A stretch of 46,119 bases of DNA, from the NCBI RefSeq assembly GCF_022511165.1, contig NZ_JAFLSB010000011.1:1-46119 (forward strand), read 5' to 3'. Within the stretch, counting starts at the first letter, position 1; every line of letters starts with the position of its first letter. The translations under genes and the position numbers were made by a program. The stretch comes from Helicobacter sp. GTDB taxonomy: Bacteria; Campylobacterota; Campylobacteria; Campylobacterales; Helicobacteraceae. This document shows, in pieces, positions 24,376 to 33,613 of the stretch. The notes below the pieces were generated by a model that ran no database searches, was not told where the DNA came from, and saw only the letters and a list, made by a program, of their open reading frames with translations.

Positions 24376-25119
24376 TTATTTTAAGCCTACGCTAACCATT
24401 TTGCGGCGCAAATAGGCGATTTTGCTTTGTAAAGGAAGTTCTTTAGGGCAAGTATCGTGGCAAGCAATAAGGCTCATACAGCCAAATACGCCATCATCAT
24501 TACCCACAAGCTCATAATAATCCTCATCGGTGCGCTCATCGTGTGAGTCAATCATAAATCGCACGATACGATTCATTCCTGCTGCACCTATGAAATCTTC
24601 ACGCATTACTTTTGTCGCACAACTTGCGATGCAGCAACCACACTCAATACATCTATCAAGCTCAAAAACCTCATCGGCTTCTTTAGGCTCAATAGGCTTT
24701 TCAATTTTAGAAATATCAGGTTGATGCTGTGTGTGTATCCAGCTCTCAACACGTTTTGTCATACCTGCAAACCATTCACCTGTATTGACACTCAAATCTT
24801 TAATAAGCTTAAATGCAGGGAGAGGCATAAGTGTAATAACACCATCAGGGAAGTCTTGAGTAAGTGTTTTACACGCAAGTCGTGGGCGTCCATTAATCAT
24901 CATCGCACAGCTCCCACAGATTCCAGCGCGACATACAAAGTCAAAGCTCAAATCAGGATCTTGTTGCTCTCTAATCATGCCTAGGGCAATAAAAACCGTC
25001 ATTGAGGGTGCTTCTTGTAATTTATACTCACGGAAATGCGGTTTTGAAACTGCACTTTGGGGGTCAAACTTTAACGCACGAATAGTTAGTGTTCTTCCTT
25101 GTTGTTGTGTTGCACTCAT
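24376..25119 (-). CDS. frdB: Fumarate reductase iron-sulfur subunit
   Basis: Electron-transfer subunit of quinol:fumarate reductase. Three clusters are readable: [2Fe-2S] CRAGICGSCAM...RLAC, [4Fe-4S] CIECGCCIASC and [3Fe-4S] CMSLIACHDTCP. The 247-residue length equals the family norm. It passes electrons from the FrdC hemes to the FAD in FrdA during anaerobic respiration with fumarate. The start overlaps the frdA stop by ATGA. Confidence 0.97.
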   Translation of the reverse strand: MSATQQQGRTLTIRALKFDPQSAVSKPHFREYKLQEAPSMTVFIALGMIREQQDPDLSFDFVCRAGICGSCAMMINGRPRLACKTLTQDFPDGVITLMPLPAFKLIKDLSVNTGEWFAGMTKRVESWIHTQHQPDISKIEKPIEPKEADEVFELDRCIECGCCIASCATKVMREDFIGAAGMNRIVRFMIDSHDERTDEDYYELVGNDDGVFGCMSLIACHDTCPKELPLQSKIAYLRRKMVSVGLK

Positions 25120-27095
25120 TTCTTGTCTCCTAGTCGTTGATTTCTTGCTTTATAATGTGGTTGGAGATTGAAAGGCATCAAAGCTTCTTGCAAGGCGTAT
25201 CTATCGCCACCTTTTGCCTGAATCTCTTGGGTAATTTTTTCAATCTCGGCTTGACGAATGGCACTATTTGGGTGTTCAATAATCATACCCTTAGCCCCAT
25301 AACCACGGAATCCCGGAGCAATCTCCATTTTCATAATATCCAAATCCTCATAGGTAACAGTTGGTAAGGTTTGATTTGGATCTTCCCAACTTGTGAGTGT
25401 GCGTTTGAGCCAATTTGCATCATCACGTTTTGGATAGTCTTCGCGTGTATGTGCGCCACGAGATTCTGTTCTATCAAGCGCACCTTTTGCTACGCAGAGC
25501 GCAATTTTAAGCATTTTTGGTGTGCGATAGGCATCTTCAAGCTCGGGATTATTATGCAATTTTTTATTTTGCACACGCACATTTTTACTGCGTTTATAGA
25601 GTTCTTCAAGCTTATCAACCGCTTCTTTGAGGCTTTTGCCATCACGGAAAATACCCACATCATGGTCCATAATATCTTTCATTGCATTTTTTAGCACATA
25701 TACATCTTCGTTACCTGTGCTATTAAGCAATGAGTTAAGATAATCGTGTTGTTTTTGCACCGCTTTTTCAAGTGTGGCTGTTTGCACATCAATTTGCGCT
25801 CCCTTGCAGTATTCTGTGAAATATTCACCAATAATCATACCTGATACCACAGCTTCGCTGACAGAGTTTCCACCAAGGCGGTTAAATCCGTGTAAATCCC
25901 AACACGCTACTTCACCTGCTGCAAACAAACCTTTAAGGTAAGTTTCGCCTCGATAGTCTGTGCGCACACCACCCATAGAATAGTGTTGCATTGGTCTAAC
26001 AGGCGCCCAAACACCCGGTGTAGCAGGGTCAATACCTGCAAATGTTTTACAAATATCTTGCACATCGCGCAAGTTTCGTTCTACGTGAGCGCGTCCTAAG
26101 ATTGAAATATCAAGCCACAAGTGGTCGCCATAAGGAGATTTTACGCCTTTACCCTTGCGGATATGCTCAAGCATTCTTCGTGAGACAACATCTCGGCTTG
26201 CAAGTTCTTTTTTCTCTGGCTCATAATCAGGCATAAAGCGATAGCCATCAACATCACGCAATACACCACCATCGCCACGACAACCTTCAGTGAGTAAGAT
26301 TCCACTAGGCACAATAGGAGTAGGGTGGAATTGCACTGCCTCCATATTGCCAAGCTTTGCTATTCCTGTTTCCATAGCAATAGCTGCACCTATACCCTCA
26401 CAAATTACTGCATTTGTGGTATTGCGATACACTCTACCATAGCCACCTGTGGCAAGAAGAGTGCCTTTTGCAACATACGCTATAAGCTCACCTGTGATTA
26501 AATCGCGCACAACAGCCCCATAACATCTTCCATCTTGGTGAATGAGAGAAATCGCCTCTTTTCTATCTTGTATATCTACGCCGAGTTTGTAGGCTTCATT
26601 TGCTACTGCATAAAGCATTGTATGCCCTGTTGCATCAGCAGTATAGCAAGTGCGCCATTTTTTTGTGCCACCAAAGTCGCGAGAATGGATATAGCCGTGT
26701 CTAAAATCATCTTCTGTAATTGTTACTTTTTCGCCATTAATCACAGCAGGTCTATCGCCTTTTTGGATTCTTGTCCAAGGCACACCAAAACTTGCTAATT
26801 GACGAATTGCTTTGGGTGCAGTCGTAACAAACATTCTTGCCACTTCTTGATCACAACCCCAATCACTTCCTTTTACCGTATCGGCAAAGTGTAAATCTTC
26901 GTTATCGCCATCGCTTTTTACAGAATTACCAAGACTTGCTTGCATTCCGCCTTGAGCTGCTGCAGAGTGGCTTCTTTTGACAGGCACAAGCGAGAGCACA
27001 ATGGTGTTAAGCCCTGCTTGTTTTGCTGCGATAGAAGATCGAAGTCCCGCTAAACCACCGCCAATAATCAGTGCATCTGAATATACTACTTTCAT
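25116..27095 (-). CDS. frdA: Fumarate reductase flavoprotein subunit
   Basis: Catalytic subunit reducing fumarate to succinate. The FAD-binding fold begins DALIIGGGLAGLRSS, and His43 in RSHSAAAQGGM is the residue that carries the covalent FAD in this family. HPTP and RLGGNSVSEAVVSG are also conserved. At 659 residues it is close to the Wolinella enzyme and shorter than the 714 residues I recall for H. pylori. ATG 27095 follows the frdC stop directly, with the ribosome site GGAAAGGAG inside the end of frdC. Order frdC-frdA-frdB is that of Helicobacter and Wolinella. Confidence 0.97.
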   Translation of the reverse strand: MKVVYSDALIIGGGLAGLRSSIAAKQAGLNTIVLSLVPVKRSHSAAAQGGMQASLGNSVKSDGDNEDLHFADTVKGSDWGCDQEVARMFVTTAPKAIRQLASFGVPWTRIQKGDRPAVINGEKVTITEDDFRHGYIHSRDFGGTKKWRTCYTADATGHTMLYAVANEAYKLGVDIQDRKEAISLIHQDGRCYGAVVRDLITGELIAYVAKGTLLATGGYGRVYRNTTNAVICEGIGAAIAMETGIAKLGNMEAVQFHPTPIVPSGILLTEGCRGDGGVLRDVDGYRFMPDYEPEKKELASRDVVSRRMLEHIRKGKGVKSPYGDHLWLDISILGRAHVERNLRDVQDICKTFAGIDPATPGVWAPVRPMQHYSMGGVRTDYRGETYLKGLFAAGEVACWDLHGFNRLGGNSVSEAVVSGMIIGEYFTEYCKGAQIDVQTATLEKAVQKQHDYLNSLLNSTGNEDVYVLKNAMKDIMDHDVGIFRDGKSLKEAVDKLEELYKRSKNVRVQNKKLHNNPELEDAYRTPKMLKIALCVAKGALDRTESRGAHTREDYPKRDDANWLKRTLTSWEDPNQTLPTVTYEDLDIMKMEIAPGFRGYGAKGMIIEHPNSAIRQAEIEKITQEIQAKGGDRYALQEALMPFNLQPHYKARNQRLGDKK

Positions 27096-27866
27096 TTACT
27101 CTCCTTTCCCTTGTGTGTGCTCATCGATAATTCTATACTCTTTGATACTCTTGTCGCCATCTAGTCCGTGTCCAATTTGCATATACGCCACATACGAAGC
27201 AATACCAAGTATAAGACAGAATGCTGTGAGAGCGAGTTTAATGGCACGCAATGCTTTAATGCCTAGCCCCTCAAACCAGCCCCATTTAATACAAAGTCGA
27301 TAAAGCCCAATAGAGCCGTGAAATTCAACAGCAAAAAGCAAAAGTGCATAAAGCAAGTAAAAATCTTGATGATAGAATCGATATGAGCTTGCGCTTGGAC
27401 CGATATTTTCAGGTTGTGTAAGCATTATAAATACATGTGGCATTGCCAAAAAGAAAATAGCAAAACCAGTTGCCGCTTGAATCGCCCAATAGCTTGTATC
27501 TCCGTGCTTCATCAAATCTTTATGAACGCGCAAAGCAAGAAATTGTTTATAGTTAATTGGGAATTTTCTCAATGCCAAAAATGCGTGCACCACAAGAGCA
27601 ATAATAACAATAGCCACGATAATAGAAACAAGGCGTGGCTCACCTGCTTCGCCAAAAATCATACTGCCCTCAAAGAACTTGGTAACCTTATACATCGCCT
27701 CTTTACTGATTAAGATGCTTGATACAAAGAGCAAATGTGCCAACATAAATAACCCCAAGAATAGCCCTGTGGCACTTTGCCAAAAATCAAGTTTGGCGGG
27801 AACTTTACTCTTTTTTCTTTGAGGTGTTACCCCTGTGTAACTCTCAATTATCTTATCCTCTCGCAT
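27096..27866 (-). CDS. frdC: Fumarate reductase diheme cytochrome b subunit
   Basis: Membrane anchor, 256 residues and five predicted helices, oxidising menaquinol. Four histidines sit in helices at 44, 94, 144 and 183, matching the heme ligands of the Wolinella enzyme, and Glu181 (VEFHG) corresponds to the Glu180 of that protein, the residue of its compensating proton path. Ribosome site AGGAGG is 4 bases before ATG 27866. This is the first gene of the frdCAB operon. Confidence 0.97.
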   Translation of the reverse strand: MREDKIIESYTGVTPQRKKSKVPAKLDFWQSATGLFLGLFMLAHLLFVSSILISKEAMYKVTKFFEGSMIFGEAGEPRLVSIIVAIVIIALVVHAFLALRKFPINYKQFLALRVHKDLMKHGDTSYWAIQAATGFAIFFLAMPHVFIMLTQPENIGPSASSYRFYHQDFYLLYALLLFAVEFHGSIGLYRLCIKWGWFEGLGIKALRAIKLALTAFCLILGIASYVAYMQIGHGLDGDKSIKEYRIIDEHTQGKGE

Positions 27867-27970
27867 GTATCCTCCTGTTTGTAGTTTGACCTATTAAGTT
27901 CGCACAAGCACTCTAGGGGGGCTTTACTTCTCTAAAAACTTGTGAGATTCTCAAAAAAGGTTGAATTTCT

Positions 27971-27976
27971 ATTATA
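27971..27976 (-). promoter_or_regulatory. Probable frdCAB promoter -10 element
   Basis: On the minus strand TATAAT (27976-27971) lies about 105 bases upstream of the frdC ATG in a 245-base gap without a gene. The leader between contains AGATTCT dyads and a run of six G (plus strand 27916-27921). No regulator site is evident. Confidence 0.5.
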
Positions 27977-28102
27977 GAGTAATATTGATTAAAGTTTTTT
28001 TATATTCTGTATTGGGATAAATTTTCTTAGATTCTTGTGTTATGTTTTGTAAGGAGATGTTAAAATAGGTGCAAACCTAAGGATTAAGGGCAATGCAAAG
28101 GC

Positions 28103-28127
28103 AAAAAATCCTTAAGGGAGTGAAGGA
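28103..28127 (-). terminator. Weak terminator after the tetraheme cytochrome gene
   Basis: On the minus strand TCCTT, a 9-base loop and AAGGA form a five-pair stem followed immediately by six T. The stem overlaps the stop codon of the cytochrome gene at 28112. Short, so only a candidate. Confidence 0.35.
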
Positions 28128-28492
28128 GAGAGAAGCTTATCGCTAAAACTTTCTATGCTTTTTTGAAACACATTTGTGCCACTGCTTAGGGGCGAAGAGG
28201 AGAGCTGTGTGTGGCACTGCATACAAGCATTAAGCACCATATGATCTTTGGCGAGCTTGGCACTTTGAATCTTCCTCATATCGTGGCAGGCAAAGCAGTC
28301 TGCGCCACAGCCACCCATATCAATTTGTGCCATTTTTTCATCAGTGTGGCAAGTTTTACACACTGCCATAGGGCTATGTCTTATATCCTGTGTGTAATTA
28401 AGCTTTTGATGGCACGCCTTACAATCTCCTGTGCAAGCAAAAGCAGTAATGTAAAGGGTGCATAAAATCCACACTATACGAAAGAGGTGCAT
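28112..28492 (-). CDS. Small tetraheme c-type cytochrome
   Basis: A 126-residue exported protein with four CxxCH heme sites: CKACH, CKTCH, CFACH and CMQCH, spaced over about 75 residues. The N-terminus MHLFRIVWILCTLYITAFA is a signal peptide or membrane anchor. It therefore works in the periplasm as an electron carrier. The partner is not shown by the sequence; frdCAB is on the same strand downstream but separated by 245 bases and its own promoter. ATG 28492 lies one base after the thiS stop, so it is coupled to thiS; the GTG-like extension to 28510 is unlikely. I do not recall an H. pylori counterpart. Confidence 0.85.
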   Translation of the reverse strand: MHLFRIVWILCTLYITAFACTGDCKACHQKLNYTQDIRHSPMAVCKTCHTDEKMAQIDMGGCGADCFACHDMRKIQSAKLAKDHMVLNACMQCHTQLSSSPLSSGTNVFQKSIESFSDKLLSPSLP

Positions 28493-28493
28493 A

Positions 28494-28697
28494 TCACCCA
28501 CCGCCAACAAAGTCTAGAATCTCAACTTCGTCATTATTTTGTAGCACATAACTCTCCCATAGCGGTTTTTTTATTACCTGCGTATTAATAGCTACTGCCA
28601 TTGCTTTATGTGTAATGCCAAGATTCTCAATGAGTGCCAAAAGTGTGCAATCCGCGTTAATTTCATACTTTTTGCCATTAAGAAGGATAGTCATCAT
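28494..28697 (-). CDS. thiS: Sulfur carrier protein ThiS
   Basis: A 67-residue ubiquitin-like protein ending in FVGGG. The C-terminal glycine is adenylated and thiocarboxylated to deliver sulfur for the thiazole ring of thiamine. The N-terminus MMTILLNGKKYEI and the DEVEILDF segment are typical. The ribosome site AAGGAG lies within the end of glmU. No thiG or thiF is in view, so it stands apart from other thiamine genes. Confidence 0.85.
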   Translation of the reverse strand: MMTILLNGKKYEINADCTLLALIENLGITHKAMAVAINTQVIKKPLWESYVLQNNDEVEILDFVGGG

Positions 28698-28699
28698 TC

Positions 28700-30100
28700 T
28701 TACTCCTTTGTGCCAAAAAATTTAAAATATCCATTTTTAATATGTTTTTGTGGGGTGCGCGAGAGCACCAATTCTCCCTCTTTTATATTTTTTGTGATAG
28801 TGCTTCCTGCGCCAATAATCGCATTAGAGGCTATTGTAACAGGCGCAACAAGCTGCACATCACTGCCTACAAAAACATTCTTACCAATAAGAGTTTTATG
28901 CTTTGCTTTGCCATCATAATTACAAGTAATCACTCCTGCGCCAATATTGCTCCCAGAATCTATCTCACAATCCCCCAAATAGCTTAAATGTCCTGCCTTA
29001 ATACCATTTAGCACACTCGCTTTAGTTTCGACAAAATTGCCAATATGTGTATTTTTGATATGGCTTTTTGGACGAATATGCGCTAGAGGTCCTACATCGC
29101 TTGATTCTATAATGCTTTGTTCAATAATACTATGTGCTTTAATATGAGAATCTCTTATCTCACATTTACCACTTATTTGCACACCTTGCTCGATGATACA
29201 TTCCCCGAAAAATTGCACTTGAGATTCAATATAAATCGTATGAGGCAAGTGCATTATCACACCCTGCTCCATTGCCGCTTCTCTTAAGCGATGAAGCATT
29301 GCTTCTTGTGCGAGGGAAAGTTGTGCCTTAGAATTTACTCCCATAAATTCCTCTTCGCTCACCTGTAATGCCTCTATGGGGAGATTCTCTTGTGTGGCAT
29401 AAGAAATCACATCAGTAAGATAAAACTCTTTTTGTGCATTGATGTTTTCTAGGCGCGGGAGATAATCTTGCAAGGTTTGCTTGCTGATTTTATACACACC
29501 TGCATTGACATCTTGTATGCGTAATTCCTCCTGCGTGGCATCTTTTTGTTCAATGATTTTTTGCACCTTGTGATTTTTGATAAGCACTCGCCCATAGCCA
29601 TTTGGATTTGCCAAATGCAAGATACTCATTACAATAGGTGCAGAATGCGCGCAGAGTTCTTTCAGCGTTTTAGCGCGCACAAGGGGCATATCCCCATTAA
29701 GGATTAGAATCTCATCATATTTACAAGCAAAAAGTTGTTTAGAGGCGTGATTTGCATTTTTATTTGAAGATTCTTGATTTAGAGGTTTTGTTGCGGTGAG
29801 TGTGGTGTTTTCGCTCCCTTGCATCAGCGCTCCACCTGTACCCGGGAAATGTTTACAATCTTGGATATGAAAGCGCAATGCCCCCTTATCATACACATCT
29901 TTATAAGATTCAAGCACCTTTTGTCGCACTTTTGCCTCTTGATGAAAAAGCACAACACACACATCATCGCTTAAGCTTAATGCCTCATCAATGCTATAAA
30001 AAAGCATCGGTTTGCCGCATATTGTATGAAGTACTTTGGGGGTATTTGATTTCATTCGTGTTCCTGCTCCCGCAGCAAGAATCACCACTGATATATTCAT
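28700..30100 (-). CDS. glmU: Bifunctional UDP-GlcNAc pyrophosphorylase / glucosamine-1-phosphate acetyltransferase
   Basis: Makes UDP-GlcNAc for peptidoglycan and lipopolysaccharide. N-terminal uridyltransferase: LAAGAGTRMKSNTPKVLH, then ILNGDMPLV. C-terminal half is a left-handed beta helix of hexapeptides with the acetyltransferase segment GNFVETKASVLNGIKAGHL and ITCNYDGKAKHKT. Length 466 from ATG 30100 (MNISVVILAAG), which has AAAGGA 6 bases upstream; the 17-residue longer frame is rejected. Divergent from fliP as I recall for H. pylori HP0683-HP0685. Confidence 0.96.
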   Translation of the reverse strand: MNISVVILAAGAGTRMKSNTPKVLHTICGKPMLFYSIDEALSLSDDVCVVLFHQEAKVRQKVLESYKDVYDKGALRFHIQDCKHFPGTGGALMQGSENTTLTATKPLNQESSNKNANHASKQLFACKYDEILILNGDMPLVRAKTLKELCAHSAPIVMSILHLANPNGYGRVLIKNHKVQKIIEQKDATQEELRIQDVNAGVYKISKQTLQDYLPRLENINAQKEFYLTDVISYATQENLPIEALQVSEEEFMGVNSKAQLSLAQEAMLHRLREAAMEQGVIMHLPHTIYIESQVQFFGECIIEQGVQISGKCEIRDSHIKAHSIIEQSIIESSDVGPLAHIRPKSHIKNTHIGNFVETKASVLNGIKAGHLSYLGDCEIDSGSNIGAGVITCNYDGKAKHKTLIGKNVFVGSDVQLVAPVTIASNAIIGAGSTITKNIKEGELVLSRTPQKHIKNGYFKFFGTKE

Positions 30101-30160
30101 TAACATTCCTTTATTTAAAGAGCATTGCCTTAATTTATGTAATTTTAACACACAAAATTT

Positions 30161-30166
30161 TATAAT
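30161..30166 (+). promoter_or_regulatory. Probable fliP -10 element
   Basis: TATAAT after an A/T-rich stretch lies 39 bases upstream of the fliP start. It looks like a standard main-sigma promoter; no sigma-54 or sigma-28 pattern was seen here. Confidence 0.55.
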
Positions 30167-30204
30167 CTCCCCTTTGGTTTTACTCTTTATATTTTGGAGC
30201 GTGT

Positions 30205-31008
30205 GTGAAACGATTTTTGTGGCTTTTTATTGTATGTGCGTGTGTATATGTCCAAGCAGATGATGCCCCTATTACTCCCGCACTTCCAGCACCTTCAAGT
30301 ATCGCTCCTGTGCCTTCTTTACCAAATAATCCAGTTTTGCCTTCAGTAGATTTATCCTTGACTGCCCCACAAGAGCCTACCGAGCTTGTTGCAACCTTAA
30401 ACATTGTCCTTATTATCACTTTGCTTGTGATTGCGCCCTCACTTGTGCTTGTAATGACAAGTTTTACGCGCATTATTATTGTTTTTGCATTTTTGCGCAC
30501 AGCACTTGGCACACAACAATCCCCTCCCACGCAGATTCTTGTAAGTCTCGCACTTGTTTTGACTTTTTTTATTATGGAGCCTGTGGTAAGCAAAAGCTAT
30601 GAGGTGGGGATTAAACCTTATAGTGAAAAAAAAATTTCTTATGATGAAGCATTTGAGCTTGCTATCGTGCCTTTTAAGGATTTTATGATTAAAAATACAC
30701 GCGAAAAAGATCTCGCACTTTTTTTTAGAATCCGCCACCTTGAAAATCCTCAAAGTGTCGAAGATGTGCCACTTAGTGTATTGATTCCGGCTTTTATGAT
30801 TAGTGAGCTAAAGACTGCTTTTTGGATTGGTTTTTTGCTCTATCTGCCCTTTTTAGTCATTGATATGGTTATTAGCTCTGTGCTTATGGCAATGGGTATG
30901 ATGATGCTCCCGCCGGTAATGATTTCGTTGCCCTTTAAGATTCTTGTATTTATACTTGTTGATGGGTGGAATCTGCTTATTGGCAATCTTGTACAGGGCT
31001 TTAAATAG
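30205..31008 (+). CDS. fliP: Flagellar export apparatus protein FliP
   Basis: Core pore subunit of the flagellar type III export gate. After a cleavable signal peptide (MKRFLWLFIVCACVYVQA) and a Pro/Ser-rich stretch come the conserved SLVLVMTSFTRIIIVFAFLR, PPTQILVSLALVLTFFIM and, near the end, MGMMMLPPVMISLPFKILVF. Four transmembrane segments, 267 residues, normal. Start is GTG at 30205 with GGAG 5 bases upstream. Confidence 0.96.
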   Translation: MKRFLWLFIVCACVYVQADDAPITPALPAPSSIAPVPSLPNNPVLPSVDLSLTAPQEPTELVATLNIVLIITLLVIAPSLVLVMTSFTRIIIVFAFLRTALGTQQSPPTQILVSLALVLTFFIMEPVVSKSYEVGIKPYSEKKISYDEAFELAIVPFKDFMIKNTREKDLALFFRIRHLENPQSVEDVPLSVLIPAFMISELKTAFWIGFLLYLPFLVIDMVISSVLMAMGMMMLPPVMISLPFKILVFILVDGWNLLIGNLVQGFK

Positions 31009-31039
31009 CTCTTTTAAGCCCCTTAAGTAAGCTTTATTG

Positions 31040-32299
31040 ATGCAATGTCAATACTTTGGAATCTGCGGCGGTTGCAATCATTTTACCCTTGATTATAACG
31101 CACAACTTCAAGATAAATATGAACGCACTTTGCAAGAATTTACCCCACTCTTGCAAACGCAAGATACCTCCCAAAGTGTTCATATTGAAGTGTTTGCCTC
31201 ACCGCAAAGTGGCTTTAGAGCGCGGAGTGAATTGCGCTTTTTCCGCACAGATAGCACTCTTAACCTTGCGATGATGAATACCAAAGAAACACCGCGCAAG
31301 ATTCCCATTGCCTCTTGCCCCATTCTACGCCCCATTTTACAGCAGCTTATGACTCCTTTATGTGAGCTTTTGAGTGCTAAAGAGATACTTTATTCAAAGA
31401 TTTATGCGTGTAATTTGCTTTGCAGTTTTTCAAACATAGCACCTCCTTGCAATATAAATATAAAAGGACAGGAGCAAGGGGGATTCTATAAGCAAGAATC
31501 TCATAACCAAGAAGTTATTGTTACGCTTATTTATCATAAATTTTTAGATACTTCTTGGGAGATGGAAGCTTTAGAGCTTCAAAATATACTTACAAAAACG
31601 CTTAATGTGCCTATACATATCATTGGACGCAGCAAAAATCAAACTCTTGCGCTTGGAGCAACTTCTCTTTGTGAATCTCTAAGCCTTCTTAATGGAGCGC
31701 ATCATTATGTGTATTTGAAGCAAGAGGGAGCTTTTAGCCAACCAAACCCTTTTATAAATATTTCAATGCTTGAATTTGTCGCTTCTTCATTGCAAAATCT
31801 CTACCCTTGCCCAACTTATGATGCTTTGGAGCTTTATTGTGGGAGTGGGAATTTTACCCTTGTGCTTGGAGCATATTTTCAAAAAATCTTTGCTACCGAA
31901 GTCGTTAAATCCGCTATTATTCAGCTTCAAACAAATATGGCACATAATGGCATTACAAATATATATCCTGTGCGCTTAAACGCGCTTGAGAGTATTCAAG
32001 CATTACGCAAAAAACGCATCTTTTTTCGTCTAAGGGAGCTTAGGCTAGAATCTTTTGATTTTGATTGTGCGCTTATTGATCCTCCACGCAGTGGTGTGGG
32101 CGATGCAAAAATACTTGCATTTTTACAGGATTTTAGAACTATCATTTACATCTCTTGCAACCCCCTCACGCTTTTGCAGGATTTGCAAATACTATGCACT
32201 ACCCATATCATCGTGCGATTTGGGCTTTTTGATCAATTTCCTTATACTTTTCATAGAGAATGTATTGTGATTTTGCAAAAAAAGCATAAATGCGCCTAA
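31040..32299 (+). CDS. RNA m5U methyltransferase (RlmD/TrmA family)
   Basis: SAM-dependent enzyme methylating uridine in rRNA or tRNA, 419 residues. The N-terminus CQYFGICGGCNHF supplies Cys3, Cys9 and Cys12, and SCPIL is the likely fourth ligand of the [4Fe-4S] cluster typical of RlmD-type enzymes. The C-terminal Rossmann part has LELYCGSGNFTLVLG (SAM), DPPRSG, and the catalytic Cys in YISCNP. No TRAM domain is present ahead of the cluster. The target nucleotide (23S U1939, U747 or tRNA U54) cannot be read from the sequence. ATG 31040 is chosen over the TTG just before; the ribosome site is weak. Confidence 0.85.
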   Translation: MQCQYFGICGGCNHFTLDYNAQLQDKYERTLQEFTPLLQTQDTSQSVHIEVFASPQSGFRARSELRFFRTDSTLNLAMMNTKETPRKIPIASCPILRPILQQLMTPLCELLSAKEILYSKIYACNLLCSFSNIAPPCNINIKGQEQGGFYKQESHNQEVIVTLIYHKFLDTSWEMEALELQNILTKTLNVPIHIIGRSKNQTLALGATSLCESLSLLNGAHHYVYLKQEGAFSQPNPFINISMLEFVASSLQNLYPCPTYDALELYCGSGNFTLVLGAYFQKIFATEVVKSAIIQLQTNMAHNGITNIYPVRLNALESIQALRKKRIFFRLRELRLESFDFDCALIDPPRSGVGDAKILAFLQDFRTIIYISCNPLTLLQDLQILCTTHIIVRFGLFDQFPYTFHRECIVILQKKHKCA

Positions 32300-32327
32300 G
32301 ATTCTAAGGGAATCCCTGCATAAATTG

Positions 32328-33482
32328 CTATTTTCGCATTACTAAAATAAATGCAGGAAGCGCAAAAAGTGCGGCAAAGAGAGGATTAAACCCTATGCCT
32401 AAAAAGGGCGAGATAACAACAAGCCCTCCAATTTGATTAGCAAGGGCAATGCCTACATTGAAAGCGGCTTCATTGACGCTCACGCTTGATTCTATGGCAT
32501 CTGGGCTAAAGCTTCGCGCAGCATTCATTGCATTAACTTTTAAAGCAGGGATAGAAGCAAAAGAGAGAAAGCCCATAAGGGCAAGGTTAATAACCACAAG
32601 TACTTGAGAATATGCACTTAAGCTCACAAGCGCATAAAAAATCATTTGCAAGAAAATCACTATTTGCAATGCGCGTTTTGAACCTTGAGTATCACATAAT
32701 CTCCCTCCAAAAAGATTGCCTACAATCGCAGAGCCTCCATAGAGTAGCAAAATATACACGATACTTTGCTCTTGAAAATGACTTTTTTGTGTAAGTAAAT
32801 CTGTTACATAAGTATAAAGCACAAATGCTCCCCCACAAGTGCATATTGTAATGCTATAAGTTTTAAGAAGTTGAGGATGTGCAAAGGCTTTTAAGAGTGA
32901 GTAAAAATGTGTCTGTGCGCCTGTGAGATTAGGCATAAAGATAAATGCACTTGCAAAAGCAATGAGTGTGCAAAGGCAGATAAGGAGAAAAATGGCTTTA
33001 AATCCAAATAAATGCCCAATAAATGTTCCCAAAGGCACACCACTTACAAGAGCTATGGTTAAGCCTGATACCATAAGGGCAAGGTTGCGTGAGACTTTCT
33101 CTTTAGGCGAGACTTGTATGGCTGCGAGGGTAGCGATAACAAAAAATACCCCGTGCTGTGTGCCTGCAACAAATCGTGCAAAAACACTCAAGGCAAAATG
33201 ATCACTTATAAAAATCACAAAATTTGCAAGGGCAAATACAAAAAGATTAAGCAGGAGCTGCCATTTGCGATTAAAGCTACTTAAAGGAATTGTCAAAAGA
33301 GGTGCGCCAATGACTACACCAAGGGCATACATTGTAGTTAAATACCCCGCTTGATTAGAATCTATGTCAAAATATATTTTTATATCTTGCAAAACTCCCG
33401 CGATGATAAATTCTGTAACGCCCATACAAAATGCGCTTAATGCTAATACGATAATGGTTTTATTTGATTGTTGCACGCTCAT
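32328..33482 (-). CDS. MFS efflux transporter (AraJ/SotB-like)
   Basis: A 384-residue protein with twelve predicted helices. The N-terminus ALSAFCMGVTEFIIAGVLQD fits the DHA1/sugar-efflux group, where GxTEF is conserved, and the loop between helices 2 and 3 reads LTIPLSSFNRK. Its closest family relatives are AraJ, SotB and NepI; substrate unknown. Divergent from the SurA-like gene. Confidence 0.85.
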   Translation of the reverse strand: MSVQQSNKTIIVLALSAFCMGVTEFIIAGVLQDIKIYFDIDSNQAGYLTTMYALGVVIGAPLLTIPLSSFNRKWQLLLNLFVFALANFVIFISDHFALSVFARFVAGTQHGVFFVIATLAAIQVSPKEKVSRNLALMVSGLTIALVSGVPLGTFIGHLFGFKAIFLLICLCTLIAFASAFIFMPNLTGAQTHFYSLLKAFAHPQLLKTYSITICTCGGAFVLYTYVTDLLTQKSHFQEQSIVYILLLYGGSAIVGNLFGGRLCDTQGSKRALQIVIFLQMIFYALVSLSAYSQVLVVINLALMGFLSFASIPALKVNAMNAARSFSPDAIESSVSVNEAAFNVGIALANQIGGLVVISPFLGIGFNPLFAALFALPAFILVMRK

Positions 33483-33569
33483 TGCTCTTTGTCCTTACAT
33501 AAAAGACATTCATTTCAAGGTGTAAAAAAGCGCTAGATTCTACTCGAAGTTGCTTATAAATTGCTTTGA

Positions 33570-33575
33570 TATGAT
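33570..33575 (+). promoter_or_regulatory. Probable -10 element of the surA-like operon
   Basis: TATGAT lies 39 bases upstream of ATG 33614, in the divergent gap with the MFS gene, and would drive the surA-like-lapB-rnhA-rnc-aroC operon. Confidence 0.45.
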
Positions 33576-33613
33576 AGAATCCTGCCTTGTTTGAAGTTTT
33601 TATAAGGATAAAA

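Noticed and set aside
30180..30593. 137-codon minus-strand frame over fliP
   Set aside because: Antisense shadow of the fliP signal peptide and first helices.
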